A stretch of DNA of 37,016 nucleotides, from NCBI GenBank assembly GCA_031272455.1, contig JAISTS010000113.1, positions 1 to 37,016 of the forward strand. The letters are read 5' to 3'. Shown piece after piece: positions 8,238-16,702 of this stretch. This DNA comes from Tannerella sp. GTDB taxonomy: Bacteria > Bacteroidota > Bacteroidia > Bacteroidales > Tannerellaceae. Made by a program: the position numbers and the translations under genes. The stretch's first letter is position 1. Every line of letters starts with the position of its first letter. The notes under the pieces are model-generated. The model saw nothing but the letters and a program-made list of their open reading frames with translations. It was not told the DNA's origin and did no database searches.

Positions 8238-9425
8238 CTATTCGACATACAGCACCAATCCTTTAAGGTATTCGCCTTCGGGATGATAGATATTGACGGG
8301 GTGGTCGGCGGGCTGGGTGAGTTGGTGGAGTATGCGGACGCGGCGGTGCGACTGGGCTGCGGCGCTGAATACTGCGAGTCGGAAGTCGTTTTTCGATACT
8401 ACCTGCGAGCAGGAGAAGGTGAAGAGTATGCCGCGCGGTGCGATTTTTTCGATAGCTAAGGCGTTGAGTTTGCGATAGCCTTGCAGGGCGTTACGCAGCA
8501 CATTCTTATGTTTGGCGAAGGCGGGCGGGTCGAGGACGATCAGGTCGTAGCTCTCGTCGGCGTTGCGGAGGAAATCGAAGGCGTCGGCGTCGAAGGCTTG
8601 GTGGCGCGTGTCGTCGGGGAAGTTGAGGGCGACGTTGCGCGAGGTCATATCTATGGCTTTCGACGAGCTGTCAACCGAATGAACCGTTGCTGCATTGCCT
8701 CGCAGGGCATAAACGGAGAAGCCGCCGGTGTAGCAGAACATATTCAGCACTCGCCGTTGGTTGGCATAGTGTTCAAGCAGGGCGCGGTTTTCGCGCTGGT
8801 CAACGAAGAAGCCTGTCTTTTGTCCGCGCTGCCAATCGACGTAGAATCGCAGTCCGCGCTCGGTAGCTATGGCGTCGCTCTGTCCGTCGCCGAGCAGGTA
8901 GCCGTTTTCTTCGCCGAGCGAGGCTTTGTAGGGCAGCGTACCTTCCGACTTATAATATATGTACGCGAGGGCGTCGCCCATCACCTCTTTGAGGGCGGCT
9001 GCGATGTCAGTTCGTGCGTAGTGCATACCGGCGGTATGTGCCTGAATGACGGCTGTCTGTCCGTAGATGTCGATAATCAGTCCCGACAGCATATCGCCTT
9101 CGCCATAGACAAGGCGGCAGGTGTCGTTGTCCGCTGTTATCAGTCTGAGCGAGCGGCGCAGCGCCAATGCCTCGTTCAGCCGCTGTGTCCAGAAAATGCG
9201 GTCGATAGCTGTCTGCTCGAACGAGAGGATGCGTACGGCTATGCTGCCAATCTGGAAATGTCCGACGCCGAGAAACCGGCGGTCTGCCGAATACACTTCG
9301 ACGACATCGCCTTCGCGGGGCTTGCCTTCGGTGCGTGCCACTGCGCCTGAGAATATCCAAGGATGATACCTCAGCAGCGAGTCTTCTTTGTTGGGCTTCA
9401 GGATTACGGATGGTATAGGCGACAT
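8238..9425 (-). CDS. rlmI: 23S rRNA (cytosine-C5)-methyltransferase, RlmI family
   Basis: 395 residues, the RlmI length. An N-terminal PUA domain (about 1-75, with HPWIFSGAV and GDVVEVYS) precedes a linker and a Rossmann methyltransferase domain. VLNMFCYTGGFSVYA at 226-240 is the SAM-binding loop, DPPAFAK at 299-305 is motif IV, and FTFSCSQ carries C339, the expected catalytic cysteine. E. coli RlmI makes m5C1962 in 23S rRNA; the same site is likely but not provable here. The gene is last in a minus-strand run that starts with fabD, and a short heptamer repeat lies in the gap before it. Confidence 0.9.
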   Translation of the reverse strand: MSPIPSVILKPNKEDSLLRYHPWIFSGAVARTEGKPREGDVVEVYSADRRFLGVGHFQIGSIAVRILSFEQTAIDRIFWTQRLNEALALRRSLRLITADNDTCRLVYGEGDMLSGLIIDIYGQTAVIQAHTAGMHYARTDIAAALKEVMGDALAYIYYKSEGTLPYKASLGEENGYLLGDGQSDAIATERGLRFYVDWQRGQKTGFFVDQRENRALLEHYANQRRVLNMFCYTGGFSVYALRGNAATVHSVDSSSKAIDMTSRNVALNFPDDTRHQAFDADAFDFLRNADESYDLIVLDPPAFAKHKNVLRNALQGYRKLNALAIEKIAPRGILFTFSCSQVVSKNDFRLAVFSAAAQSHRRVRILHQLTQPADHPVNIYHPEGEYLKGLVLYVE

Positions 9426-9443
9426 ATCTCTTAATTCTTAATT

Positions 9444-9476
9444 AGTAATCAGTAATCAGTTGTCAGCAGTCAGTAG
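9444..9476. repeat. Heptamer tandem repeat, consensus AGTARTC, at the end of the exonuclease gene
   Basis: Four consecutive heptamers read AGTAATC, AGTAATC, AGTTGTC, AGCAGTC (9444-9471), followed by a degenerate fifth. The array encodes the last residues of the exonuclease (LLTADN) and supplies its TGA at 9456-9458. A second copy lies at 28168-28192 in the same strand orientation. Confidence 0.8.
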
Positions 9477-10040
9477 GTGTTGATAGAGGTGGAGGCACGC
9501 CCAGGCGTCGAGGGCGGCGTACTGTTGCTGCGCGGGTGTCAGGCTGTCGGCATCCCAGTTGCTCAGTCGCGAGCGTTTGGATATTTTCTTGCCGAAAACG
9601 ATGGCATAAATCTTTTGCAGGCTCAGTTCTTCGATTCCGTAGTTATGCACGATGTCTTGCAAGTCGATAAAGTTGGCAGGCTCGACGGCGCATCGGCGGC
9701 GCATCGAATGGAAATCGTCCTGCAGCGACAGTCCCACTTTTTTCACCGTGCTGTCGTTGATAAACTCGGCAAGCTGAGGCGGGAACGCTCCGAGGCGGTT
9801 TATACGGAACAGGAAGCACACGTTTTGCGTGGCGAGCTGTATAAGTGCGATTTTATGATGCTGATAACGCGAGAAGTTGGGTCGCGTCTCGGTGTCGAAG
9901 CCAACCGTTTCGGCTGCCCGCAGTTGCCGAATGGCATCGGCGACGCCTTGTATATCATCGACTACGACAATACTTCCGTCGAAATTCTCGACCGGCATAC
10001 GCGCTATTTCCTCTTTTTCTATTGTTGGTTTAAAAGTCAT
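9456..10040 (-). CDS. DEDDy 3'-5' exonuclease domain protein (RNase D-like)
   Basis: 194 residues from the ATG at 10040. That start overlaps the stop of the upstream DUF5063 gene by four bases (ATGA) and was preferred over a longer frame that runs back into that gene. Exonuclease motif I is GFDTET (D49, E51), motif II is VGLSLQDDF (D108 or D109), and motif III is YAALDAW (Y174, D178), so the DEDDy catalytic set is complete. LSNWDADSLTPAQQQYAALDA is the usual RNase D-family surrounding. There is no HRDC domain, unlike RNase D proper (about 375 residues). Likely a 3'-to-5' exonuclease on RNA or DNA; the substrate is unknown. Coupling to DUF5063 is conserved-looking and may mean joint action. 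Confidence 0.85.
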   Translation of the reverse strand: MTFKPTIEKEEIARMPVENFDGSIVVVDDIQGVADAIRQLRAAETVGFDTETRPNFSRYQHHKIALIQLATQNVCFLFRINRLGAFPPQLAEFINDSTVKKVGLSLQDDFHSMRRRCAVEPANFIDLQDIVHNYGIEELSLQKIYAIVFGKKISKRSRLSNWDADSLTPAQQQYAALDAWACLHLYQHLLTADN

Positions 10041-10567
10041 TTTTCTTCTTTCAGGTTTAATTCTTCGTCGTATCTCACGGCGTGCATTGCTTTCAGGGCG
10101 TTCAGCAGCGACTGTCCCCAGTAGCGGCGGAAATTTTCGGTGCATCGTGCCAGCGCCAGCAGCATTGTCTCTTCGTAGCCTTGGCGAAACAGTCCGGCAA
10201 AGTCGCCGATGTCCTGATACAGGTCGGCGATATTTTCGGATATAAAGGCGATGACGGGCGTGTCGCTGTACTGCATATCGGGAGTGAAGGTTTCGAGGTA
10301 GCTGTCGTGCTCGCCCAGCAGGTCAGCCAGTCTTGTCCGCAGCGCTTCGTAAGCCTCTTCGGTGATGAAATGCTCGCAATCGTCTGCATCCTGCTGCTCT
10401 TCAACTTCGGGCAGCAGAGTGGCTTTGAGATAGAGCAGCGGCAGTATCTTCGTCTGATTATTGACGAAGGCGAAGAGGTCGTAGTCCTGCAGCCGTTCGA
10501 GCGACGAGCAAAATTCGAGCGCGACGGTTACAAACTCCAGCGTATTTTTTTCGTATATCGGGTTCAT
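10037..10567 (-). CDS. DUF5063 domain-containing protein
   Basis: 176 residues, acidic and mostly helical, without signal peptide or membrane segments. The N-terminal NPIYEKNTLEFVTVALEFC and the internal LYQDIGDF and CTENFRRYWGQSLLNALKAMH match what I recall of the Bacteroidota family DUF5063, which has no known activity and no visible catalytic motif. It ends in a four-base overlap with the DEDDy exonuclease gene and starts only three bases after fabD stops, so it sits in one transcript with both. Function unknown; an accessory role for the exonuclease is a guess from gene order. Confidence 0.8.
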   Translation of the reverse strand: MNPIYEKNTLEFVTVALEFCSSLERLQDYDLFAFVNNQTKILPLLYLKATLLPEVEEQQDADDCEHFITEEAYEALRTRLADLLGEHDSYLETFTPDMQYSDTPVIAFISENIADLYQDIGDFAGLFRQGYEETMLLALARCTENFRRYWGQSLLNALKAMHAVRYDEELNLKEEK

Positions 10568-10570
10568 AGC

Positions 10571-11452
10571 TTACTGTAAACCTTCGGTTACGACTTCGGC
10601 GTTAATCTTTTTCACCAATCCCTGCAGGACGCTGCCCGGTCCGAGTTCGATGAAATGTGTCGCTCCGGCGGCAATCATATTGTTGACCGTCTGTGTCCAT
10701 CGCACTGGCGAAGTCAGCTGCGCGATAAGGTTGGCGCGTATGATTTCGGGCTTGGTCTCTGCCGTTGCCGTAACGTTCTGATAAATTGGGCAGACAGGCT
10801 CGTCGAATGCTGATGTCTCAATGGCTGCAGCCAGCTCGACACGCGCCGGTTCCATCAGCGGCGAATGGAAAGCGCCGTTGACATTGAGCTTCAGCGCCCG
10901 TTTTGCACCGGCGGCAAGCAGCTGTTCGCAGGCTTGAGCTACGCCCGTTTCCGTTCCGGAGATGACGATCTGCCCCGGACAGTTGTAGTTGGCGCACACG
11001 ACGATGTCGTCCTTGATCGCGGCGCAGACTTTTTCGACCTCGGCATCGGGCAGAGCGAGCACGGCAGCCATCGTCGAAGGCGTCAGCTCGCAGGCTTTTT
11101 GCATTGCATTGGCACGTTTGGCAACTAATTTCAGCCCCTCGTCGAACGACAGCGCTCCGGCGGCGACTAAAGCCGAAAACTCGCCGAGCGAATGACCGGC
11201 GACCATATCGGGTCGGAACTCGGCGCCCAGCGTGAGCGCCAAAGCTACCGAATGAATAAAAATGGCAGGCTGGGTTACTTTCGTGCGCTTCAGGTCGTCG
11301 TCCGTGCCCGAAAACATCAGGTCGGTTATCCTGAAACGCAGAATCTCGTTAGCCTGTTCAAACAGTTCACGGGCGGCTGAATTGCTGTCGTACAGCTCTT
11401 TGCCCATACCCGGAAATTGAGCCCCCTGACCGGGGAAGATATATGCTTTCAT
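10571..11452 (-). CDS. fabD: Malonyl-CoA:ACP transacylase
   Basis: 293 residues from the ATG at 11452; two TTG codons upstream keep the frame open but are unlikely starts. FPGQGAQ near the N-terminus, GHSLGE with nucleophile S88, and GAFHSPLM with H196 form the FabD active site. The enzyme moves malonyl groups from CoA to acyl carrier protein for fatty acid synthesis. It is first of a four-gene minus-strand run (fabD, DUF5063, exonuclease, rlmI) behind a TACTTTTG promoter element, divergent from tatA. The other fab genes are not in the window. Confidence 0.96.
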   Translation of the reverse strand: MKAYIFPGQGAQFPGMGKELYDSNSAARELFEQANEILRFRITDLMFSGTDDDLKRTKVTQPAIFIHSVALALTLGAEFRPDMVAGHSLGEFSALVAAGALSFDEGLKLVAKRANAMQKACELTPSTMAAVLALPDAEVEKVCAAIKDDIVVCANYNCPGQIVISGTETGVAQACEQLLAAGAKRALKLNVNGAFHSPLMEPARVELAAAIETSAFDEPVCPIYQNVTATAETKPEIIRANLIAQLTSPVRWTQTVNNMIAAGATHFIELGPGSVLQGLVKKINAEVVTEGLQ

Positions 11453-11476
11453 CAACAAAAATATTTTTTAACGCCG

Positions 11477-11484
11477 CAAAAGTA
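11477..11484 (-). promoter_or_regulatory. -7 promoter element TACTTTTG of fabD
   Basis: On the minus strand TACTTTTG matches TAnnTTTG and lies 24 bases before the fabD ATG. I see no convincing -33 TTTG. Confidence 0.55.
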
Positions 11485-11526
11485 ATAATTTTGCGAAAAA
11501 AATTAGTCAGTCTCGATTTTAAATCG

Positions 11527-11534
11527 TAACTTTG
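11527..11534 (+). promoter_or_regulatory. -7 promoter element TAACTTTG of the tatA operon
   Basis: TAACTTTG matches the consensus, with TTAG (11503-11506) 20 bases upstream as a near -33 element. The leader to the tatA ATG is about 37 bases and AT-rich. Confidence 0.65.
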
Positions 11535-11571
11535 CACCCAATTATTTAGTTATTTTAAATTGTAGAAAGAT

Positions 11572-11760
11572 ATGAACCATTTACTTTTATTAGGTCCTCT
11601 GGGCACGAGTGAGATAATTATTATCGCGATAATCATACTGTTACTCTTCGGAGGCAAGAAAATTCCCGAACTGATGAAAGGTCTCGGCAAGGGAGTGAAA
11701 AATTTCAAGGAAGGCGTAAAAGGTATTGAGGACGACATTAAGTTAGAGGACGAAAAATAA
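11572..11760 (+). CDS. tatA: Twin-arginine translocase subunit TatA/TatE
   Basis: 62 residues: an N-terminal membrane helix ([20 protein letters not shown], about 15-34), the FG hinge, then an amphipathic helix ([15 protein letters not shown]) and an acidic tail. This is the standard TatA architecture. TatA oligomers form the pore through which TatC passes folded twin-arginine precursors. The tatC gene follows five bases later. No TatB is present, as in other Bacteroidota, so TatA probably does both jobs. Confidence 0.95.
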   Translation: MNHLLLLGPLGTSEIIIIAIIILLLFGGKKIPELMKGLGKGVKNFKEGVKGIEDDIKLEDEK

Positions 11761-11765
11761 TTGCG

Positions 11766-12587
11766 ATGTCGCAGTCACAAGAAGAAATGTCCTTTTGGGA
11801 CCACCTCGAAGAGCTGCGCTGGACGTTGTTTCGCTGTATTTTTGCACTGCTGATATTCACGGTAGGCGGCTTTTTGGTTATGCGTTATCTGTTCGATCAG
11901 GTAATCATGGCTCCCTGTTCGTCTGATTTCGTAACGTATCGCTGGATGTGCAATCTGGCTGTCCATCTGCCCTTTTTTCCTGATTTCTGCGACGAGGCGT
12001 TCCATGTTGACGTTGTACAGATCAAGCTGGCGACGCAGTTTTTCACGCACATGTCGTCGTCGTTCTGGCTGGCGGTCGTGCTGACATTTCCTTATTTGAT
12101 GTACGAGGTATGGCGTTTTATCCGTCCTGCGCTCTACGATAACGAGCAGAAAAGCGTGCGTTGGGTGTTCAGCCTCGGCACGCTGATGTTTTTTATCGGC
12201 TGTTTTGTCGGCTATATGATTGTGTTCCCGATGACGCTGCGATTTCTTGCGACCTACGAATTGAGCAGCGCGATAACCGAACAGGTCTCGCTCGAATCGT
12301 ATATGGACACCTTCCTGATGATGATTTTCATTATGGGTGTCGTGTTCGAGATGCCGCTGCTGTCGTGGCTGCTCTCGCAGATAGGGCTGATCAACCGTTC
12401 GTTCTTCCGCAAATATCGGCGTTATGCCATTGTGGGACTGCTTATTGCGGCAGCATTTATCACTCCGAGCGGCGACCCGTTCACCCTCTCGGTCGTATTC
12501 CTGCCGTTGTATGCACTGTATGAGTTAAGCGCATTTTTCGTCAAACCTGCGCCGGTAGAAACCTTAGAAGAACTGCAAACAACGTAA
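11766..12587 (+). CDS. tatC: Sec-independent protein translocase TatC
   Basis: 273 residues. SFWDHLEELRWTLFRC at the N-terminus is the TatC signature for twin-arginine signal recognition. About six hydrophobic segments follow, including the helix MFFIGCFVGYMIVFPMTLRF and GVVFEMPLLSWLLSQIGLI, and the late FITPSGDPF motif. The first periplasmic loop (about 45-75, with CSSDFVTYRWMC and FCDEAFHVD) is longer than in E. coli, a feature I also recall from other Bacteroidota. It receives folded Tat precursors in the inner membrane and works with TatA. It is followed six bases later by the penicillin-binding protein gene. Confidence 0.95.
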   Translation: MSQSQEEMSFWDHLEELRWTLFRCIFALLIFTVGGFLVMRYLFDQVIMAPCSSDFVTYRWMCNLAVHLPFFPDFCDEAFHVDVVQIKLATQFFTHMSSSFWLAVVLTFPYLMYEVWRFIRPALYDNEQKSVRWVFSLGTLMFFIGCFVGYMIVFPMTLRFLATYELSSAITEQVSLESYMDTFLMMIFIMGVVFEMPLLSWLLSQIGLINRSFFRKYRRYAIVGLLIAAAFITPSGDPFTLSVVFLPLYALYELSAFFVKPAPVETLEELQTT

Positions 12588-12593
12588 AAAGCT

Positions 12594-14981
12594 ATGGATA
12601 AGCCCAGTCTGCCAAAACATGCCGAAAGCTGGATACACTACCGTATCCCATTGAAAGGACGTACTTATGTTATTTACGGCATCTGGGGACTGTTCCTGCT
12701 CGGAATAATATTAGCTATAGGCATTTTCACTGCAATATCTTCAGGCGCAATAGGTTATGTGCCGCCCATAGAGCAGCTCGAAAACCCGATTGATAAATAT
12801 GCTTCACAGATAATCTCGACCGACGGCAAGATGCTCGGCAGCTTCTCGTATGGCAAGGACAATCGTATCTATGTCAGCTACAACGAACTGTCGCCCGAAC
12901 TTGTCAAGGCGCTGATAGCCACTGAAGACCGCCGTTTTACGAAACACAGCGGGATAGACGTCAAAGGTCTGTTTCGCGCAATAGTGAAACGCGGGTTGCT
13001 CCGTCAACGCAGCGGCGGCGGTGGCAGCACTCTGACGCAGCAGCTCGCCAAACAGCTCTATTCGCCGCACGTCGAAACGCTGACCGAACGCTTCCTGCAA
13101 AAGCCGATAGAATGGGTCATCGCCGTCAGGCTCGAACGCTATTATACCAAAGAAGAGATTGTCAATCTGTATCTTAACAAGTTTGATTTTCTATATAACG
13201 CTGTCGGCATCCAGTCGGCGGCGCGGGTGTATTTCGATACTACGCCGATGAACCTGAAAATCGAAGAGGCAGCGACGCTCGTCGGAATGTGCAAAAACCC
13301 GTCGTACTATAATCCCGTCCGCTTCAACCAGCGCGCCACCGACAGGCGAAATGTTGTGTTGGATCAGATGTACAAGGCAAAATATCTGTCGCGTCAGGAG
13401 TGCGACTCGTTGAAAGAGTTGCCTTTGACGCTCAATTTCACACGATTAGACCATAAAGACGGACTTGCGCCCTATTTCCGCGAATATCTCCGTCAGGTAT
13501 TGACAGCCAAACGTCCGGTCAGAAGCGATTATGCCTCGTGGCAGTCGCAAAAATTCTCGGACGACTCGCTTGCGTGGGAGACCAACCCGCTCTACGGCTG
13601 GTGCAATAAGAACCGCAAAACCAACGGCGGCGCGTACAATATATATACCGACGGTCTGAAAATCTATACGACCATCGACGCGCACATGCAGCAATACGCC
13701 GAAGATGTTGTAACAGAGCATATAAGCAAAACCCTTCAGCCCGCCTTCACCAAAGAAAAGCAGGGACGCAAAAAAGCTCCTTTCGCCGCTACGGAATCGG
13801 ACGAGAATATCGAAACGATAATGACGCGGGCAATCCGCCAGAGCGACCGCTACCGTGCGCTGAAAAACTCCGGGATGAGCGACGCCGAGATAGATAAAAA
13901 CTTCAATACGCCGGTCGAGATGCAGATTTTCAGCTGGTCGGGCGTGCGCGACACCGTAATGACGCCGATTGATTCTATCCGCTGGTGCAAGAGCTTTTTG
14001 CGGACAGGATTTATGGCTATGGATCCCCGTACAGGGCATGTCAAGGCATACGTCGGAGGCATCGACTACAACTATTTCAAGTATGATATGGTAACGCTTG
14101 GACGGCGGCAGATAGGCTCGACGATGAAGCCTTTCCTCTATTCGCTCGCTATGATCGAAGGCTTTACGCCCTGCGACAAGATGAAACACGTAGCGCAGGA
14201 ACTGCTCGACGAAAACGGCAATGTCTGGTCGCCAAAAAATGCCGATGCCAAACGGGTAGGCGAGGACGTAACCATACAATGGGGGCTGCAGCAATCGTCA
14301 AACTGGGTTACGGCATACCTGATGAAGCATCTCTCGCCTTACACACTGACGCGGATGCTCCGTTCCTACGGCATCAAAAGTTTTATTGATCCCGTAGTGT
14401 CGATGTGTCTCGGTACGCCGGATATCTCTGTCAGCGAGATGGTTAGCGCATATACCGTATTTCCGAGTAAAGGCATCCGCATCGAGCCGCTCTACGTTAC
14501 GCGGATAGAAGATTCGTATGGCAACACGGTAGCGACATTCACCCCGTCGATGAACGAAGTGCTGACCGAAGACGCCGCCTACAAAATGCTGTATATGCTC
14601 AGAAGCGTAATCGACGGAGGCACAGGCAGTCGCGTTCGCTATCGCTATGGCATAAAGGCGCCGATGGGCGGCAAGACAGGCACCACGCAAGGCAATGCCG
14701 ACGGATGGTTTATGGGCTTCACCCCCAGCCTTGTCGCCGGATGCTGGGTAGGCGGCGAAGACCCGTCAATACACTTCGACCGGATGGCTGAAGGGCAGGG
14801 CGCAAGCATGGCGCTGCCAATATTCGCAATGTTTATGCAGAAAGTCTATGCCGACAAGACATTAGGCTATTCCGAAACCGAACAGTTTGAAATCCCCGAA
14901 GAATACGCCAACGTCTGCGGCGGAGCGACCGGCGAAGCCGTCGAACAAAAGAAAACAGGGCTTGACGAGTTCTTCAACTGA
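12594..14981 (+). CDS. Class A penicillin-binding protein 1A (glycosyltransferase and transpeptidase)
   Basis: 795 residues. A short cytoplasmic start and one membrane helix (about 26-50) lead into a GT51 transglycosylase domain with catalytic E111 in EDRRF and GGGGSTLTQQLAKQLY. The C-terminal transpeptidase has all three penicillin-binding motifs: S509-TMK-512, SSN at 568-570 and KTGTT at 694-698. It polymerises lipid II and cross-links peptidoglycan at the periplasmic face. It starts six bases after tatC, so the three genes probably form one operon. A mixed A/T hairpin after its stop may end the transcript. Symbol left open because mrcA and pbpC relatives cannot be told apart safely by eye. 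Confidence 0.95.
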   Translation: MDKPSLPKHAESWIHYRIPLKGRTYVIYGIWGLFLLGIILAIGIFTAISSGAIGYVPPIEQLENPIDKYASQIISTDGKMLGSFSYGKDNRIYVSYNELSPELVKALIATEDRRFTKHSGIDVKGLFRAIVKRGLLRQRSGGGGSTLTQQLAKQLYSPHVETLTERFLQKPIEWVIAVRLERYYTKEEIVNLYLNKFDFLYNAVGIQSAARVYFDTTPMNLKIEEAATLVGMCKNPSYYNPVRFNQRATDRRNVVLDQMYKAKYLSRQECDSLKELPLTLNFTRLDHKDGLAPYFREYLRQVLTAKRPVRSDYASWQSQKFSDDSLAWETNPLYGWCNKNRKTNGGAYNIYTDGLKIYTTIDAHMQQYAEDVVTEHISKTLQPAFTKEKQGRKKAPFAATESDENIETIMTRAIRQSDRYRALKNSGMSDAEIDKNFNTPVEMQIFSWSGVRDTVMTPIDSIRWCKSFLRTGFMAMDPRTGHVKAYVGGIDYNYFKYDMVTLGRRQIGSTMKPFLYSLAMIEGFTPCDKMKHVAQELLDENGNVWSPKNADAKRVGEDVTIQWGLQQSSNWVTAYLMKHLSPYTLTRMLRSYGIKSFIDPVVSMCLGTPDISVSEMVSAYTVFPSKGIRIEPLYVTRIEDSYGNTVATFTPSMNEVLTEDAAYKMLYMLRSVIDGGTGSRVRYRYGIKAPMGGKTGTTQGNADGWFMGFTPSLVAGCWVGGEDPSIHFDRMAEGQGASMALPIFAMFMQKVYADKTLGYSETEQFEIPEEYANVCGGATGEAVEQKKTGLDEFFN

Positions 14982-14987
14982 TACGCT

Positions 14988-15010
14988 AAAAAGTCGTTGA
15001 TAACTTTTTG
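14988..15010 (+). terminator. Candidate weak terminator after the PBP gene
   Basis: AAAAAGT (14988-14994) pairs with ACTTTTT (15003-15009) across an eight-base loop, seven bases after the PBP stop. The stem is short and nearly all A/T but ends in a T run. It separates the tat/PBP unit from the dnaB promoter. Confidence 0.35.
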
Positions 15011-15043
15011 TCCCGAACAATATCACGCTTGTCCGGAAAAGAC

Positions 15044-15051
15044 TATTTTTG
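15044..15051 (+). promoter_or_regulatory. -7 promoter element TATTTTTG of dnaB
   Basis: TATTTTTG matches TAnnTTTG and lies 18 bases before the ATG at 15070. A TTG that begins the longest frame (15049) falls inside this element, which argues against it as the start. No clear -33 TTTG. Confidence 0.55.
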
Positions 15052-15069
15052 TCGCATCAAAACAACAAA

Positions 15070-16617
15070 ATGGCAACACAGAAAAAAACAGTAGCAACAT
15101 CGAAGAAGCAACCCGTTGTCGTTCAGATACCTGACGACGGCAGAGTGCAACCGCAGGCGCGAGACCTCGAAGAAACAGTGCTTGGAGCTATTCTCCTTGA
15201 GAAAAATGCGTATTTCCTTGTACACGAGACACTTAAGCCCGATTCGTTTTACGAGAAACGGCACGAGCAGATCTATAAGGCGGTGTGCGACCTCGCGTCG
15301 TCGCAGCAGCCTATCGACCTGAAAACCGTCGCTTATCAGCTTCAGAAAAACGGCGTTCTCGAAGAAGCCGGCGGACCGGCTTACCTTGCCGAGCTGTCGA
15401 ACAAAGTGGTAAACTCGTCGCATCTCGAACATCACGCCAAAATCGTAGCCGAGAAATCGCTTGCCCGTCAGTTGATTAGTTATACCGGACTGATTCAGGG
15501 CAAAGCCTTCGACGAGTCGAACGACGTATCCGAGCTGATGAATGAAGCCGAAGCAAGTCTGTTTGAGCTTGCCCAGCGCAACATCAAGAACGAGGCGATG
15601 CAGATTAACCCGCTCATACGTCAAGCTATGGACCTTGTCAACAAAGCAGCGGCTCAAACGGGAACGAGAGGCATACCGAGTGGATTTACCGAAGTGGACA
15701 AAATCACGGCTGGCTGGCAAAAATCAGACCTGATAATCATCGCAGCGCGTCCGGCGATGGGCAAAACGGCTTTCGTGCTGTCGATGGCAAAAAATATGGC
15801 AGTTGACTTCAAGCGACCCGTTGCCATTTTTTCGCTCGAAATGAGCAATGTGCAGTTAGTTACCCGATTGATAGTCAACGTTTCGGAAATCGAAGCCGAG
15901 AAAATCAAAAGCGGACAGTTGCAGCCCTACGAATGGGAACAGCTTGATTTCAAAGTGAAAGACCTGTTCGATGCGCCGATTTATGTTGACGACACTCCCG
16001 GACTGTCGGTATTTGAACTGCGCTCCAAAGCCCGTCGCCTCGTCCGCGAACATAAGGTAGAGTGTATTTTCATTGATTATCTGCAACTTATGAACGCTTC
16101 GGGAATGATGTCTTATGGCAGCAACCGCGAAAACGAAGTCCGCGTCATATCGCAAAACCTGAAAAATCTGGCTAAAGAGCTGGATATTCCGGTCATAGCC
16201 CTTTCGCAGCTGAACCGTAACATCGAAACACGTATCAATCAGGCAAATCAGAAATCCGGTCAGGCGGCGCAGAAAGCTGAAGGCAAAAAACCGCAGCTGT
16301 CAGACCTGCGCGAATCAGGCGCTATCGAACAGGACGCCGACATCGTTTGCTTCATCCACCGTCCCGAATATTACAAAATCTATGCCGACGAAAAAGGCAA
16401 TTCGACGCAGGGAATAGCGGAATTTATCATTGCCAAACATCGTAACGGGCGTACAGACGAAGTCAGGCTCAGATTCCAGAGCGAGCTTGCACGGTTCAAA
16501 AATCTTGACGGCGCTCCCGTAAAAGTCGTACAATCAAGTATGAACAAAAAGAAAAAGGAAGAACCGAAACCACCTGAAATCATCAAAAATCCTAACGACG
16601 ACGACCCCTTAGATTAA
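15070..16617 (+). CDS. dnaB: Replicative DNA helicase DnaB
   Basis: 515 residues from the ATG at 15070. The N-terminal helical domain (ARDLEETVLGAILLEKNA to LVNKA) binds primase. The RecA-like motor has Walker A in ARPAMGKTAF with K232, Walker B in FIDYLQLM, and the late DLRESGAIEQDADIVCFIHR arginine-finger region. There is no intein in the Walker A or in the late motifs, where DnaB inteins often sit. The hexamer unwinds DNA ahead of the replisome. The C-terminus is a basic-acidic tail ending in NPNDDDPLD. It stands alone behind its own promoter. Confidence 0.97.
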   Translation: MATQKKTVATSKKQPVVVQIPDDGRVQPQARDLEETVLGAILLEKNAYFLVHETLKPDSFYEKRHEQIYKAVCDLASSQQPIDLKTVAYQLQKNGVLEEAGGPAYLAELSNKVVNSSHLEHHAKIVAEKSLARQLISYTGLIQGKAFDESNDVSELMNEAEASLFELAQRNIKNEAMQINPLIRQAMDLVNKAAAQTGTRGIPSGFTEVDKITAGWQKSDLIIIAARPAMGKTAFVLSMAKNMAVDFKRPVAIFSLEMSNVQLVTRLIVNVSEIEAEKIKSGQLQPYEWEQLDFKVKDLFDAPIYVDDTPGLSVFELRSKARRLVREHKVECIFIDYLQLMNASGMMSYGSNRENEVRVISQNLKNLAKELDIPVIALSQLNRNIETRINQANQKSGQAAQKAEGKKPQLSDLRESGAIEQDADIVCFIHRPEYYKIYADEKGNSTQGIAEFIIAKHRNGRTDEVRLRFQSELARFKNLDGAPVKVVQSSMNKKKKEEPKPPEIIKNPNDDDPLD

Positions 16618-16644
16618 AATTGTTGAAAAAAAAACTGCAAAAAG

Positions 16645-16675
16645 CTTGCAGAAAAAAAATTTCTCATTATCTTTG
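16645..16675 (+). promoter_or_regulatory. Promoter of the BY-kinase-like gene (CTTG-N19-TATCTTTG)
   Basis: TATCTTTG at 16668-16675 matches the -7 consensus and CTTG at 16645-16648 stands 19 bases upstream in place of TTTG. The ATG is 27 bases downstream. Confidence 0.65.
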
Positions 16676-16702
16676 CGGCGCTGATTTTGCAATTTACATA
16701 TC

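Noticed and set aside
8481-9350. A 289-codon open frame on the plus strand opposite the rlmI-type gene
   Set aside because: Valine- and glycine-rich shadow without motifs; the minus-strand frame has intact SAM and catalytic motifs.
13446-14294. A 282-codon open frame on the minus strand opposite the penicillin-binding protein gene
   Set aside because: No motif and no start context; it is explained by the codon bias of the plus-strand gene.
15760-16400. An intein in DnaB
   Set aside because: The Walker A region and later motifs are continuous and the protein has normal length.
16635-16651. Hairpin CTGCAA/TTGCAG after dnaB as a terminator
   Set aside because: It is followed by A's rather than T's on the plus strand and overlaps the -33 region of the next promoter, so it is more likely chance or a promoter-proximal structure.
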